A program made the translations under genes and the position numbers. Under the pieces are notes generated by a model. It had not been told where the DNA came from, did no database searches, and saw nothing but the letters and a program-made list of their open reading frames with translations. A stretch of DNA of 64,000 bases from Paenibacillus barcinonensis (GTDB lineage Bacteria > Bacillota > Bacilli > Paenibacillales > Paenibacillaceae), in contig NZ_QJSW01000009.1 in NCBI RefSeq assembly GCF_003217495.1, positions 116,274 to 180,273 on the forward strand, read 5' to 3'. Positions 54,667-63,300 of the stretch are shown piece after piece (the first letter of the stretch is position 1; the number at the start of each line of letters is the position of its first letter).

Positions 54667-56298
54667 ATGGCAATGAAACCAAAGCTGATGTTGTTTTCCC
54701 ATGTATGCAACACCCGCAGCATCACGGGTGCGGAGAAGCTGCTGCTTCATTTTATGAAAGAGATTGATTCGATCTTTGAATGTGTGCTCGTTGCACCCCA
54801 GGAAGGGAAGCTGACCGGACTCGCACGAAGATTCGGCATACACGTTCACCTATGTAATCTGCCGATGCTTCACGGTGTGTACACTCCTTATCTGGGCATT
54901 GCGCAGGATGCTGAAAATCTGCGGCATACGCCGGCGTTTCAAGATGCCCTTTCCCTGCTGCAGCGTTACAAGCCGGACATGATTCTGACGAATACTTGTG
55001 TCAATGTGATGCCTGCCGTGGCTGCAAAATCATTGGGCATTCCGGTCATCTGGAAAATTACCGAGATTATTCAGACGACGGAACATACAGCTGAAGCGAT
55101 CCAGATGATCGGCCGCTACGCAGACTGGATTGTTGGTATTTCGGAGACAGCGGCAGCACCCTTCAAGCAAGCGGGGATGAGTGACCGAATTACTGTTATT
55201 CCCCCGACATGGGAGCCGTCTCTGCCTGCCCCGGATCGCTGGCTGCATCTGCGTGAGCGCAAACGCAAGCAGCTTGGCCTGAAAGGCACGCACACCTGCA
55301 TCGGTTATATTTCTTCCTTTATATATGATGCAAAAGGTTTAAAGCCCTTTGTGGATATGGCACTGAAATTGTGTGAGACACAGCCGCGCTGTCGCTTCTG
55401 GATTATCGGTGCACCTTCGGACAAAAAGTATTACGACGAATGTGTAGCCCGGGTGAAACGTTCCGGGTATGCCAAACGCTTTATTTTCACCACATTTGAG
55501 GAAAATGTGTCTCTGGCTTACACCGCAATGGATATCGTTGTGATCCCGAGCATGGTGAAGGAAGGCTTTGGTATGACAGCGCTGGAGGGGCTTTATTTTG
55601 CCAAACCCGTCATCGCTTTCGCTCAGGGCGGTCTCAAGGAATTGATGGAATCGGTGGGCAGCGGTGCGTTTCTCGCCCCGCCTGGGGATAGTGAAGCGCT
55701 TGTTACGCTGGCATTGACGCTGCTGAATGATTCGGAGCTGGCTTCGGATACCGGATGGCGCAACAGGACAGAAGCGGAAAAGCTGTATGGTATTGAAACC
55801 TACCGAGCGAAGCTGCATACGATGGTCACACAGTGGTTATTGCGTTTTCCCGGATGGTTCAAATATATTCAGCCGCCCAACGGGCCTGTCTTGACATGGG
55901 GAGAGGGCGGACTGCGCACGGTGCTGGCATCTGATCCGTCGCTCGTTAGAGCACTGCTGTTGCCAGAGAGTGTTGTGCAGCTTCTGCCTCGTTCTTCGCT
56001 ACCTCCGATAGCCGTCGAGCTTCATGATGGAGGAGCCGTGCAGCCCCGCAAGGCAGAGAAGCGCATGCAGCCAGCAGAGCTTACCAAGAAGCGTCGCCGC
56101 AAGAAAGGAATATTAGCTGTCCGGCGCGGGCTTAAAAGGCTGAAGCGAGGTGCGCGCATCGGGAGGAAAAGCGGTGTGACACGTAAAGCAGCGGGACGAA
56201 GCATCACAGCTTCGAAAGGGGCCTCACGCAGACGTTCCTCCGGGAGAAAGACACGCAAGAAAACAGGGTCCAAAAAACACGATAGAAGGCAGGGATGA
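54667..56298 (+). CDS. GT4-family glycosyltransferase with polybasic C-terminal tail
   Basis: This 543-residue GT-B enzyme (about 1-395) begins MKPKLMLFSHVCNTRSITGAEKLL. It carries IGYISSFIYDAKGLKPFVDM, and the donor site VIPSMVKEGFGMTALEGLYFAKPVIAF with the EGFGxxxxE motif. From about residue 455 the tail is Lys/Arg-rich (KKRRRKKGILAVRRGLKRLK, then SRRRSSGRKTRKKTGSKK). Here the basic extension is at the C-terminus instead of the N-terminus. The stop overlaps wecB by ATGA, so the two are coupled. The ribosome site of ATG 54667 is weak. Confidence 0.88.
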   Translation: MAMKPKLMLFSHVCNTRSITGAEKLLLHFMKEIDSIFECVLVAPQEGKLTGLARRFGIHVHLCNLPMLHGVYTPYLGIAQDAENLRHTPAFQDALSLLQRYKPDMILTNTCVNVMPAVAAKSLGIPVIWKITEIIQTTEHTAEAIQMIGRYADWIVGISETAAAPFKQAGMSDRITVIPPTWEPSLPAPDRWLHLRERKRKQLGLKGTHTCIGYISSFIYDAKGLKPFVDMALKLCETQPRCRFWIIGAPSDKKYYDECVARVKRSGYAKRFIFTTFEENVSLAYTAMDIVVIPSMVKEGFGMTALEGLYFAKPVIAFAQGGLKELMESVGSGAFLAPPGDSEALVTLALTLLNDSELASDTGWRNRTEAEKLYGIETYRAKLHTMVTQWLLRFPGWFKYIQPPNGPVLTWGEGGLRTVLASDPSLVRALLLPESVVQLLPRSSLPPIAVELHDGGAVQPRKAEKRMQPAELTKKRRRKKGILAVRRGLKRLKRGARIGRKSGVTRKAAGRSITASKGASRRRSSGRKTRKKTGSKKHDRRQG

Positions 56299-57392
56299 CG
56301 ATGAAGATCATGACCGTGCTGGGTACGAGACCTGAGATTATTCGGCTCAGCCTGATCATCTCCAAGCTGGACCAGTACGCATCCAAACATATTCTGATCC
56401 ACACGGGACAGAACTTCACTGAAAGTCTCAGCGGTCTTTTCTTCAAAGAGATGGGTCTGCGTGCCCCGGATTATGTGCTGCAGGATGAAGCCGCCTCGTT
56501 GGGGCGGCAGCTGTCCTCCATGTTTACACAGATGGAAGACTTGATTTTGCAAGAAAAGCCCGACAAGTTGCTTCTGCTCGGAGACACGAACAGTGCCTTA
56601 TGTGCTGTACTCGCCGAGCGAATGGGAATTCCTGTTATTCACATGGAGGCAGGCAATCGTTGCTTCGATCTGGATGTGCCGGAGGAGAAAAATCGCCGTG
56701 TGATTGATGCCATCTCTACTATAAATATGCCGTACACCGAGCAAAGCAAGAAACATCTCGTCAGTGAAGGGGTGCCCAGCCGCCGTATTGTGCTTACAGG
56801 CAATCCGATCTATGAGGTGATGCAGCACTATAGCGGGCAGGTCAATGCCAGCAAAATTTTGAGAAAGCTCCGGCTGAAGCCCGGTCAATATTTTCTCGTT
56901 ACGGCTCATCGCGCTGAAAATGTGGATTACCCGCCTCATCTGCTGCAGATTATGAAGGGGCTCAATCAGGTGGCGGAGGAGCATGGACTACGTGTCATAT
57001 GCAGCATTCATCCGCGAACGGCGATTCGGATCTCGGAGCACCTGCAACTTGAGATGCATCCGTTGGTGGAATTCCACGAGCCGTTTGGCTTTTTCGATTT
57101 TGTCATGCTGGAGCGCCATGCGCGCTGTGCACTTACCGATAGCGGAACAGTGCAGGAGGAATGCTGCATTATGGGTGTGCCCACAGTGACGATGCGCCGG
57201 ACAACCGAGCGTCCGGAAACGGTGGACTGTGGCAGCAACGTGGTTTCGGGTCTGGATGCGGCACGAATTGCGGACTGTGTAAACGTGATGATCAAGCTGC
57301 CGAATGATTGGGATTGTCCGCAGGGTTACAAGGCAACAGATGTATCCAGTAAAGTGGTTAAATTTCTGCTTGGAGGGAAAATGCATGTTTGA
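56295..57392 (+). CDS. wecB: UDP-N-acetylglucosamine 2-epimerase-type enzyme
   Basis: This 365-residue (M at 56295, or 363 from 56301) GT-B-fold epimerase begins IMTVLGTRPEIIRLSLIISKL. HTGQNFTESLSG, LLGDTNSALCAVLAERMGIPVIHMEAG and a closing DSGTVQEECCIMGVPTVTMRRTTERPE carry the family catalytic His and Glu residues. With the two following genes it forms a 4,6-dehydratase / reductase / 2-epimerase trio, as in UDP-L-FucNAc (CapE-F-G) or UDP-L-QuiNAc (WbvB-R-D) synthesis. Here its substrate would be the reduced deoxysugar rather than plain UDP-GlcNAc. Confidence 0.9.
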   Translation: MTMKIMTVLGTRPEIIRLSLIISKLDQYASKHILIHTGQNFTESLSGLFFKEMGLRAPDYVLQDEAASLGRQLSSMFTQMEDLILQEKPDKLLLLGDTNSALCAVLAERMGIPVIHMEAGNRCFDLDVPEEKNRRVIDAISTINMPYTEQSKKHLVSEGVPSRRIVLTGNPIYEVMQHYSGQVNASKILRKLRLKPGQYFLVTAHRAENVDYPPHLLQIMKGLNQVAEEHGLRVICSIHPRTAIRISEHLQLEMHPLVEFHEPFGFFDFVMLERHARCALTDSGTVQEECCIMGVPTVTMRRTTERPETVDCGSNVVSGLDAARIADCVNVMIKLPNDWDCPQGYKATDVSSKVVKFLLGGKMHV

Positions 57393-58371
57393 AAATAAGC
57401 GTATACTCGTGACTGGCGGTACGGGATCATGGGGGTATGAGCTTGTCGCTCAACTGCTGCCTCAGCAGCCCAAGGAAATTATCGTTTATTCCCGCAACGA
57501 GTCCAGCCAGGTAGCCATGAGCCGTGAGTTCGAGGACCCTCGTCTGCTGTTTCGCATTGGAGATATTCGTGACAAGGATGCTTTGACCGCGGCCTGCCAG
57601 CATGTGGACTATGTGTTTCATCTGGCTGCACTCAAGCATGTGCCGGTATGTGAAGATCAGCCTTACGAGGCTCTCAAAACTAATGTGATCGGCACACAAA
57701 ATGTCATTGAAGCAGCAATTGAGAACAAAGTTAAAAAAGTAATCTATATTTCAACCGACAAAGCGGCGAATCCGTCGAATTTCTACGGGATGACCAAGGC
57801 AATTGGCGAGAAATTGATTGTTTATGCCAATCTGCTGCACAGTGATACCAAGTTTGTCACGGTACGTGGCGGCAATGTGCTCGGCACGAACGGCAGTGTT
57901 GTGCATCTGTTCAAAAATCAGATTCGCCAAAAAGGTGAAGTGTCCATTACGGACATGGGCATGACCCGCTTTTTCCTTACGCTGAAGGACGCCATTACCC
58001 TGCTATTCAAGGCTTCGGTGGAAAGTGTGGGTGGAGAAATCTTTGTCATGACGATGCCAACATGCAAAATTGTTGATCTTGCCGAAGTGCTGATTGAGGA
58101 CTCCGGGGTGGCGAACGTAGCTATTGTAGAGCGCGGTATCCGTCCGGGCGAGAAAATTCATGAAATACTAATGAGCGAATTCGAAAGCATGACTACCGTG
58201 GTGTATGACGAGCAGTATCTGGTGATTCTGCCAACGCTCGGAATTCCGGGGCTGCGTGAGCACTATACGAATTGCCCGCATGTGCCCTACAGCAGCTTTA
58301 GCTCGGAACATCAGCTTATGACCAAAGACGAAATTCGTGAAATTCTGAAACGTGGAGGGTTTCTGTCATGA
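57385..58371 (+). CDS. UDP-GlcNAc 4,6-dehydratase/5-epimerase-type enzyme (CapE/WbvB-like)
   Basis: This 328-residue SDR enzyme starts at ATG 57385 behind GGAGGG, overlapping wecB by 8 bp; longer in-frame starts lie inside wecB. The NAD site is ILVTGGTGSWGYELVAQLL. FHLAALKHVPVCEDQP and the STDKAANPSNFYGMTK segment (catalytic Ser/Thr-Tyr-x3-K region) are typical of the CapE/WbjB/WbvB group. It should convert UDP-GlcNAc to a 4-keto-6-deoxy-L-hexose intermediate. The unusual MxK pair in that site is usual for inverting dehydratases. Confidence 0.88.
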   Translation: MFENKRILVTGGTGSWGYELVAQLLPQQPKEIIVYSRNESSQVAMSREFEDPRLLFRIGDIRDKDALTAACQHVDYVFHLAALKHVPVCEDQPYEALKTNVIGTQNVIEAAIENKVKKVIYISTDKAANPSNFYGMTKAIGEKLIVYANLLHSDTKFVTVRGGNVLGTNGSVVHLFKNQIRQKGEVSITDMGMTRFFLTLKDAITLLFKASVESVGGEIFVMTMPTCKIVDLAEVLIEDSGVANVAIVERGIRPGEKIHEILMSEFESMTTVVYDEQYLVILPTLGIPGLREHYTNCPHVPYSSFSSEHQLMTKDEIREILKRGGFLS

Positions 58372-59195
58372 AGCTGCTGATTCTTGGGGGGAACGGAATG
58401 GCCGGCCATATTCTGGTCGACTATTTCCGCCGTCAAGGTGTGCACAGCGTCTTCTACACCACCCGGGACGTGACAGACCCCAATGGCTTGATCCTGGATG
58501 TGAACGACAGCTTCATGGTCGACAGGCTTGTAGAAGCGGTGCACCCTGACGTGGTTATTAACGCGGTTGGTGTGCTGAACAGCTTCGCTGACAAGGATAA
58601 AATCACGGCATATCACATTAACGGTTTCTTGCCACATCGTCTGCGGCGTATGGCTGATTCCATCGGTGCACGTCTGATTCATATCAGTACAGACTGTGTG
58701 TTTAGCGGAAATCGCGGTGCATACCGGGAGCATGACGTAACCGATGGAACCTCCTCCTACGCCATCACCAAAGCGCTAGGTGAGGTGCTGGATGAAGGAC
58801 ACTTAACAATTCGAACGTCCATTATTGGACCTGAAATCCGGCAGGGCGGCATAGGTCTGATGCAGTGGTTCATGTCAAGCAAAGGCCAGGTCGGCGGGTA
58901 CACTCGTGTATTCTGGAATGGTGTCACAACACTTGAGTTAGCCAAATGGGTAGATCATTATCTGGACTCGCCTGTTAGCGGTCTGATTCATCTTGCTCAT
59001 CCTGCCCCGCTAAGCAAGCATGATCTGCTTGTGCTGTTCCAGCAGGTCTGGAACAAGCAGGATGTGAGGATTGTGCCGGACGACAGTGTGGTGCAGAATC
59101 GAACATTGGTATCTACCCGTGAGGATGTGAAGACAGACCTGCCGGAGTATTCAACAATGCTGAAGGAGCTGGCATTATGGATGGAGCAGAGCTGA
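58368..59195 (+). CDS. RmlD-like 4-keto reductase (WbvR type)
   Basis: This 275-residue SDR protein resembles dTDP-4-dehydrorhamnose reductase: KLLILGGNGMAGHILVDYFRR, HPDVVINAVGVLNSFADKD, STDCVFSGNRGAYREHDV and SSYAITKALGE with Tyr-x3-Lys. It lacks the cupin domain that CapF/WbjC carries, so a WbvR-like reductase, making UDP-2-acetamido-2,6-dideoxy-L-hexose of the L-rhamno type, is the better fit. Translation starts in an ATGA overlap with the dehydratase. Confidence 0.85.
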   Translation: MKLLILGGNGMAGHILVDYFRRQGVHSVFYTTRDVTDPNGLILDVNDSFMVDRLVEAVHPDVVINAVGVLNSFADKDKITAYHINGFLPHRLRRMADSIGARLIHISTDCVFSGNRGAYREHDVTDGTSSYAITKALGEVLDEGHLTIRTSIIGPEIRQGGIGLMQWFMSSKGQVGGYTRVFWNGVTTLELAKWVDHYLDSPVSGLIHLAHPAPLSKHDLLVLFQQVWNKQDVRIVPDDSVVQNRTLVSTREDVKTDLPEYSTMLKELALWMEQS

Positions 59196-60118
59196 CGGGG
59201 AAAAAGGTGCTGATTACCGGCGCCTCCGGATTTACCGGGCGACACGCGGTACATTATTTTCAAGGTGCCGGGGCTGACGTTACAGCTGTTGTCCGTAGGC
59301 CGGATATATATGCGTTTGACGAGAAGGTAAGTGTATACGTCTGTGATTTGAATGATAAACACCAGGTGCGGGAACTGATCAGGCACGTTCAGCCGGACTA
59401 TGTGCTGCATCTTGCTGGCAAAAACTCGGTTCCCGATTCCTGGGCTAATCCGCTGTTAGTGCTCGAAACAAATGTGATGGCGGTGTTATATCTGCTGGAT
59501 GCGCTCCGCTGCTGTCCAGATGTCCGCACGGTTATTGTTGGCTCCAGGCTCAAGTATACACCCGAGCCCGGACATGTGCCTGCCCCGCCGCATCCATACA
59601 GCTTGAGCAAAGCGCTGGAGGAGATGGTGTCGCTGTCCTGGATGTCCCTGTTTGGTCAGCAGATTATGCTGGCTGAGCCGGGCAATCTGATTGGTGCCGG
59701 CCCATCCACGGGTATCTGTTCTCTGCTCGCGCGGCATGTGGCGGCCTGTGAACAGACAGGCAAAACGGAAGCCTTCCGTCTATCCGGGAGAGATAACACC
59801 CGTGATTTTCTGGATGTGCGGGATGCCGTTCGGGCTTATGCTGTTTTACTTCTGCATGGCACCAGCGGGAGGGTGTATCCGGTAGTATCCGGGGTGGAGC
59901 GAAGCCTTGGCGAGATTGCGGATCTCTTGTTGTCTATGACCGATGCAGAGGTGCCGATGCGCTGGGACGGTGCTTCTTCCGGCCCGGACGGTGCAGGGAA
60001 GCAGGAGGAATTGCCTGCGCTGCGCAAGCTGGGCTGGCGACCACAAATCAGCTTTGAGGATTCGCTGCGGGACATTCTGAGCGATGTGCGTGCCCACCAA
60101 GGGAGGATAACTGAATGA
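59177..60118 (+). CDS. NAD-dependent epimerase/dehydratase, GDP-sugar reductase-like
   Basis: This 313-residue extended SDR starts at ATG 59177, inside the end of the upstream gene. VLITGASGFTGRHAVHYFQ binds the dinucleotide, and HPYSLSKALEEMVSL supplies Tyr-x3-Lys. EPGNLIGAGPSTGI and RDFLDVRDAVRAYAVLL resemble GDP-mannose 4,6-dehydratase and GDP-6-deoxy-lyxo-hexulose reductase proteins. Which sugar it modifies is unknown; it gives cluster B a second deoxysugar activity. It overlaps the next gene by ATGA. Confidence 0.82.
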   Translation: MDGAELTGKKVLITGASGFTGRHAVHYFQGAGADVTAVVRRPDIYAFDEKVSVYVCDLNDKHQVRELIRHVQPDYVLHLAGKNSVPDSWANPLLVLETNVMAVLYLLDALRCCPDVRTVIVGSRLKYTPEPGHVPAPPHPYSLSKALEEMVSLSWMSLFGQQIMLAEPGNLIGAGPSTGICSLLARHVAACEQTGKTEAFRLSGRDNTRDFLDVRDAVRAYAVLLLHGTSGRVYPVVSGVERSLGEIADLLLSMTDAEVPMRWDGASSGPDGAGKQEELPALRKLGWRPQISFEDSLRDILSDVRAHQGRITE

Positions 60119-60831
60119 ATCCACGTGTATCTATTGTCATTCCGTTCTACAATTGTCCGTATGTGCCGCAGGCCATTCAGAGTGCGTTGAATCAGACTTA
60201 TGCCGAGGTGGAGGTCATTGTTGTTAACGATGGTTCCACAAGGCATGAGGAGCTGCTCCAGCCTTATTTGCCGCATATCAACGTGCTTGGCAAAAGCAAC
60301 GGGGGTACCGCCTCCGCGCTGAATCACGGCATTCGTCATGCCTCAGGTGATTATGTGGCCTGGCTAAGCTCGGATGACTCCTTCTATCCTGACAAAATTC
60401 GTTATCAGCTTGAATTCATGCAGCGTGAGCAAGTGCTCGTCTCACATACGAATTTTCATTATATTAATGAGCATTCGGCAGTGACCAGAATGCATGCCGG
60501 TCCGGGGCCGATGTCTGAGCTGGATTTTCTACGCCGCTTTAATGGCTCCAACCCGGTGAATGGATGCACGGTCATGATCCGCAAGGATCTGTTCGGCGGC
60601 GTAGGGCTGTTTGATGAGTTGCTGCCCTACACGCATGATCTGGATCTCTGGCTGCGTATCCTGCTTAACGGCCATCGCTTCCCGTATCTGAATGAGCCGC
60701 TTACGGCGTATCGCTGGCATGGGGGGATGGGGTCGGTTCGTCATGCGGATGCGATCGGCAGAGAAGCAGCCATGGTCTGGTCCAGGTATCGCGAACCGCT
60801 GCTGCAGCGTATTGCTGCGCTTGGCGGGTAG
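60115..60831 (+). CDS. GT2 glycosyltransferase
   Basis: This 238-residue GT-A enzyme has RVSIVIPFYNCPYVPQAIQSA, VIVVNDGSTRH, LSSDDSFYPDKI as the DxD-type metal site and THDLDLWLRIL near the C-terminus. It has no basic tail. It has the same length as, and clearly matches, the GT2 at 61027, so the two are tandem paralogues. It begins in an ATGA overlap with the SDR gene. Confidence 0.9.
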   Translation: MNPRVSIVIPFYNCPYVPQAIQSALNQTYAEVEVIVVNDGSTRHEELLQPYLPHINVLGKSNGGTASALNHGIRHASGDYVAWLSSDDSFYPDKIRYQLEFMQREQVLVSHTNFHYINEHSAVTRMHAGPGPMSELDFLRRFNGSNPVNGCTVMIRKDLFGGVGLFDELLPYTHDLDLWLRILLNGHRFPYLNEPLTAYRWHGGMGSVRHADAIGREAAMVWSRYREPLLQRIAALGG

Positions 60832-61026
60832 CGAGAGAGGCCGTTATGAAGCCGCACAGCGTGCTGATTGACGGCCTGTTTGGCGTAGCCTTTTTGCGAG
60901 GAGCAGGAGGATTAAAATGTACGTTCACCATGTCGCAGATGCCCGCTACGCTTGATCTGAACCTTCATATACTGGAGGAGATGCAGCAGTTTACAGCAGA
61001 GATTTGTGCAGGAAGGGGAGGCTCGG
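60832..61026. other. Gap between tandem GT2 genes
   Basis: The gap holds a strong GGAGG (60906-60910) followed by ATG 60917 and a 12-codon frame (MYVHHVADARYA, TGA at 60953). A 72-codon frame from 60846 runs into the next gene but has only a weak ribosome site. Neither is convincing as a gene; the region may hold a decayed coding sequence. Confidence 0.35.
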
Positions 61027-61743
61027 ATGGAACCGAAGGTATCAATCGTGATTCCTTTTTATAATTGCCGATATATTGAGCAGGCTGTTCATAGCGCTCT
61101 CCACCAGACGTATCCCCATATTGAGGTGATCGTGGTGGATGATGGCTCGACCAGTCATGTAGAGCGGCTGCAGCCGTTCATGGATCAGATTCATTACATT
61201 CGCAAAGAGAACGGGGGCACAGCGACAGCGCTCAACGAAGGTATTAAGCATGCAACAGGGGATTATTTTGTCTGGCTGAGCTCAGATGATGTCATGCTGC
61301 TGAACCGGGTGGAGAAACAGCTGCAGTTCATGCTTGCAGTGCAGGCTTTGTTCTGTCACGGTGCGTACCATTATGTAAATGAGCACGGTGAATGGCTGGA
61401 TACGGTAAAGCCTGAGGTGGGCAGTCGTCTGGAGATGCTGCAGGTGCTGATGGAAGGCTGTCCGATCAACGGATGCACCGTGATGGTGAAGATGGAGGCA
61501 TTTGAGCGCTTTGGCATGTTCGACACCAATTTTCGGTATACGCATGACTATGAGATGTGGCTGAGGCTTTTTCCGCTGTATGAGCTCTTTTATTTCAATG
61601 AGCCCCTCATGTGTTACCGGCTGCACGAGTCGATGGGAACGAAGCGTCATTTCAAGGAACTGGTCGCGGAGATGGAGCTCGTTCAGAAGAAGCATCGCCC
61701 GATTTTGCTCAACTTGCTGCAAGTGGGCGGGTACTGGAAGTAA
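61027..61743 (+). CDS. GT2 glycosyltransferase (tandem paralogue)
   Basis: This 238-residue protein starts at ATG 61027 behind GGGGAGG; an in-frame GTG at 61006 overlaps the ribosome site. KVSIVIPFYNCRYIEQAVHSAL, VIVVDDGSTSHV, WLSSDDVMLLNRV and THDYEMWLRLF match the GT2 at 60115 throughout. It ends cluster B. Confidence 0.92.
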   Translation: MEPKVSIVIPFYNCRYIEQAVHSALHQTYPHIEVIVVDDGSTSHVERLQPFMDQIHYIRKENGGTATALNEGIKHATGDYFVWLSSDDVMLLNRVEKQLQFMLAVQALFCHGAYHYVNEHGEWLDTVKPEVGSRLEMLQVLMEGCPINGCTVMVKMEAFERFGMFDTNFRYTHDYEMWLRLFPLYELFYFNEPLMCYRLHESMGTKRHFKELVAEMELVQKKHRPILLNLLQVGGYWK

Positions 61744-61854
61744 GGAATGATCGCCGTTCTGAGTAAGGAACCGGATGTGGATGTATATGGGAGCGAACAT
61801 CTGTAAAGCTTTGTTGACAAGCTGAAGGGTGAACGCTCTTTTTTTATAGCGGGC

Positions 61855-61920
61855 AGGAGAAAAGAAGAAAGAAGTAAATAGGAAAGAAGTAAAGAAGTAA
61901 AGAAGAAAGAAGTGAAAGAA
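61855..61920. repeat. Purine-rich low-complexity tract
   Basis: About 65 bases of almost pure A and G on the plus strand, with AAGAAGTAAA-type and GAAAGAAG-type units repeated imperfectly. It lies in the 310-bp gap after cluster B, upstream of the GNAT gene, for which TATAAT at 61954-61959 is a possible -10. Confidence 0.75.
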
Positions 61921-62052
61921 TACTGTTCGCATGATGGGATAAAGAATTTTGAGTATAATGAGTGATGACTTGTACATAGAAGGGACTGAACTATGCGCAG
62001 ATATCAATATGGAGTGACCCGACGATAACATTAACTATTGGAGGTTAACGTA

Positions 62053-62619
62053 TTGATTACTGAATTACACACGAACCGATTAGATCTACGTCAAATGAAG
62101 GAAACCGATGCTGCTGACCTGTTTCAAGTATGGTCTGATCCAGAGGTTGCTAGATTTATGAATATCTCTCCTTTTACAGCTGAACAACAAGCGGTAGAGA
62201 TGATACGGATGCTCGCTGATCTTGCACAGAAGAAGCAGGCTATACGCTTCTCCATTATGGAGAAGGAGTCAGGTACAATTATGGGCTCCTGTGGCTACAA
62301 TTATTTTGATTTTGAGCAGGCGAGAGCGGAGATTGGATATGATCTTGCCAGAGCTTATTGGGGCAAGGGATACGCGGCAGAGGCGGTCTCAGCCTTGTTA
62401 GATCGTGGTTTTAATTCGCTCGGACTGAACCGGCTTGAAGCTAAAGTTGACCCTCGCAACGTGAATTCGATCAGACTGCTGGAGAAGCTTGGCTTCACAA
62501 GAGAAGGGCTGCTGAGAGCTTATGAGAGGGAAGAAACTGGCGCAGAAGCAGGAACAGGGTCAGGGTCAGGAGGCATCTTTAATGATCTGTATATGTATTC
62601 GAGATTGGCCTCGGATTGA
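62053..62619 (+). CDS. GNAT-family acetyltransferase (RimJ/RimL type)
   Basis: This 188-residue protein starts at TTG 62053, 8 nt after GGAGG. The RimJ/RimL pattern shows ITELHTNRLDLRQMKETDAADLF, the acetyl-CoA loop region IGYDLARAYWGKGYAAEAVSALL and VDPRNVNSIRLLEKLGFTREGLLR. It should acetylate a protein N-terminus, antibiotic or metabolite; the target is unknown. A short Gly/Ser-rich insertion (GAEAGTGSGSGG) lies near the C-terminus. Confidence 0.9.
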   Translation: MITELHTNRLDLRQMKETDAADLFQVWSDPEVARFMNISPFTAEQQAVEMIRMLADLAQKKQAIRFSIMEKESGTIMGSCGYNYFDFEQARAEIGYDLARAYWGKGYAAEAVSALLDRGFNSLGLNRLEAKVDPRNVNSIRLLEKLGFTREGLLRAYEREETGAEAGTGSGSGGIFNDLYMYSRLASD

Positions 62620-62665
62620 GAGAACAGCTTTAACATTGGGGGATAAGAAATAAAATAACCATGAC

Positions 62666-62700
62666 AAAAGAAGCTGCAGATTCACTCTGTGGCTTCTTTT
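62666..62700. terminator. Bidirectional terminator
   Basis: AAAAGAAGC (62666-62674) pairs with GCTTCTTTT (62692-62700); six further pairs, two of them G-T wobbles, close the stem inwards. It serves the GNAT gene and the convergent minus-strand gene. Confidence 0.88.
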
Positions 62701-62742
62701 GCGTGTTTTTCCAAAATGGGAATACCTTCTCAGGATGAAGCA

Positions 62743-63078
62743 TTATGGACCGTTCACTTTGTTCACTTTGAATTCACCTATGACGGTTTTTTCATCAAGT
62801 TCATAGAGTGAGATTGCCCGGCCGTCTGGGTTAAGTGTTAACTGACGTTTAACAGCCTCTTCAGGTGTTTCAGGGTCCTCGCCGATTAACTCAGATGAGC
62901 GTACATAACCAATTGTGCCATCTGTTCCTTGTGTAAGATGGGAATCATTCGCTGCGTACCCGGTGACGTAAAAGGCTGATGCAGTGACTATGACTAATGT
63001 GGAGAGTGCCAGAGCAATAAGTCGTTTCGTTTCGATCTCAAGCTGTTCCATCCTTTGATGTAAACATCTGTTATCCAA
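62743..63078 (-). CDS. Small membrane-anchored protein of unknown function
   Basis: This protein has 111 residues from ATG 63078, or 102 from ATG 63051 (MEQLEIETKR); neither start has a well-placed ribosome site. One hydrophobic segment (LIALALSTLVIVTASAFYV) near the N-terminus would anchor it. The outer part (SHLTQGTDGTIGYVRSSEL, then ETPEEAVKRQLTLN) has no recognised domain. Confidence 0.6.
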   Translation of the reverse strand: MDNRCLHQRMEQLEIETKRLIALALSTLVIVTASAFYVTGYAANDSHLTQGTDGTIGYVRSSELIGEDPETPEEAVKRQLTLNPDGRAISLYELDEKTVIGEFKVNKVNGP

Positions 63079-63129
63079 AATATAACATAATATTTACAAG
63101 AAAAGGACGATATTTCTGACATTCATCTT

Positions 63130-63300
63130 TTATTCTTTCTCATTCAAAATAATCATGGATGCCGGATCGGGAAATACATATCCTCTTGGAAGCTTCTGCA
63201 TAAGTGTGTTCATCGTCTCGTAATCCACCTCAATATGAGGTGTGGAGACGGGAACGGAAAACCAGCGGTTGTACAGATCACTTGGAACGAGCAGTGTCAT
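63130..63300 (-). CDS. 56-residue protein coupled to the GT4 gene
   Basis: This frame runs from ATG 63300 to TAA 63130-63132. AGGAGG lies about 8 nt upstream on the minus strand. The start overlaps the stop of the GT4 gene as ATGA, so translation is coupled. The product begins MTLLVPSDLYNRWFSVPV and includes IEVDYETMNTLMQKLPRG. No family is recognised, and it has no signal peptide. Confidence 0.7.
   Translation of the reverse strand: MTLLVPSDLYNRWFSVPVSTPHIEVDYETMNTLMQKLPRGYVFPDPASMIILNEKE

Noticed and set aside
60846..61064. 72-codon frame between the two GT2 genes
   Set aside because: Weak ribosome site, overlaps the start of the second GT2 and matches no family known to me.
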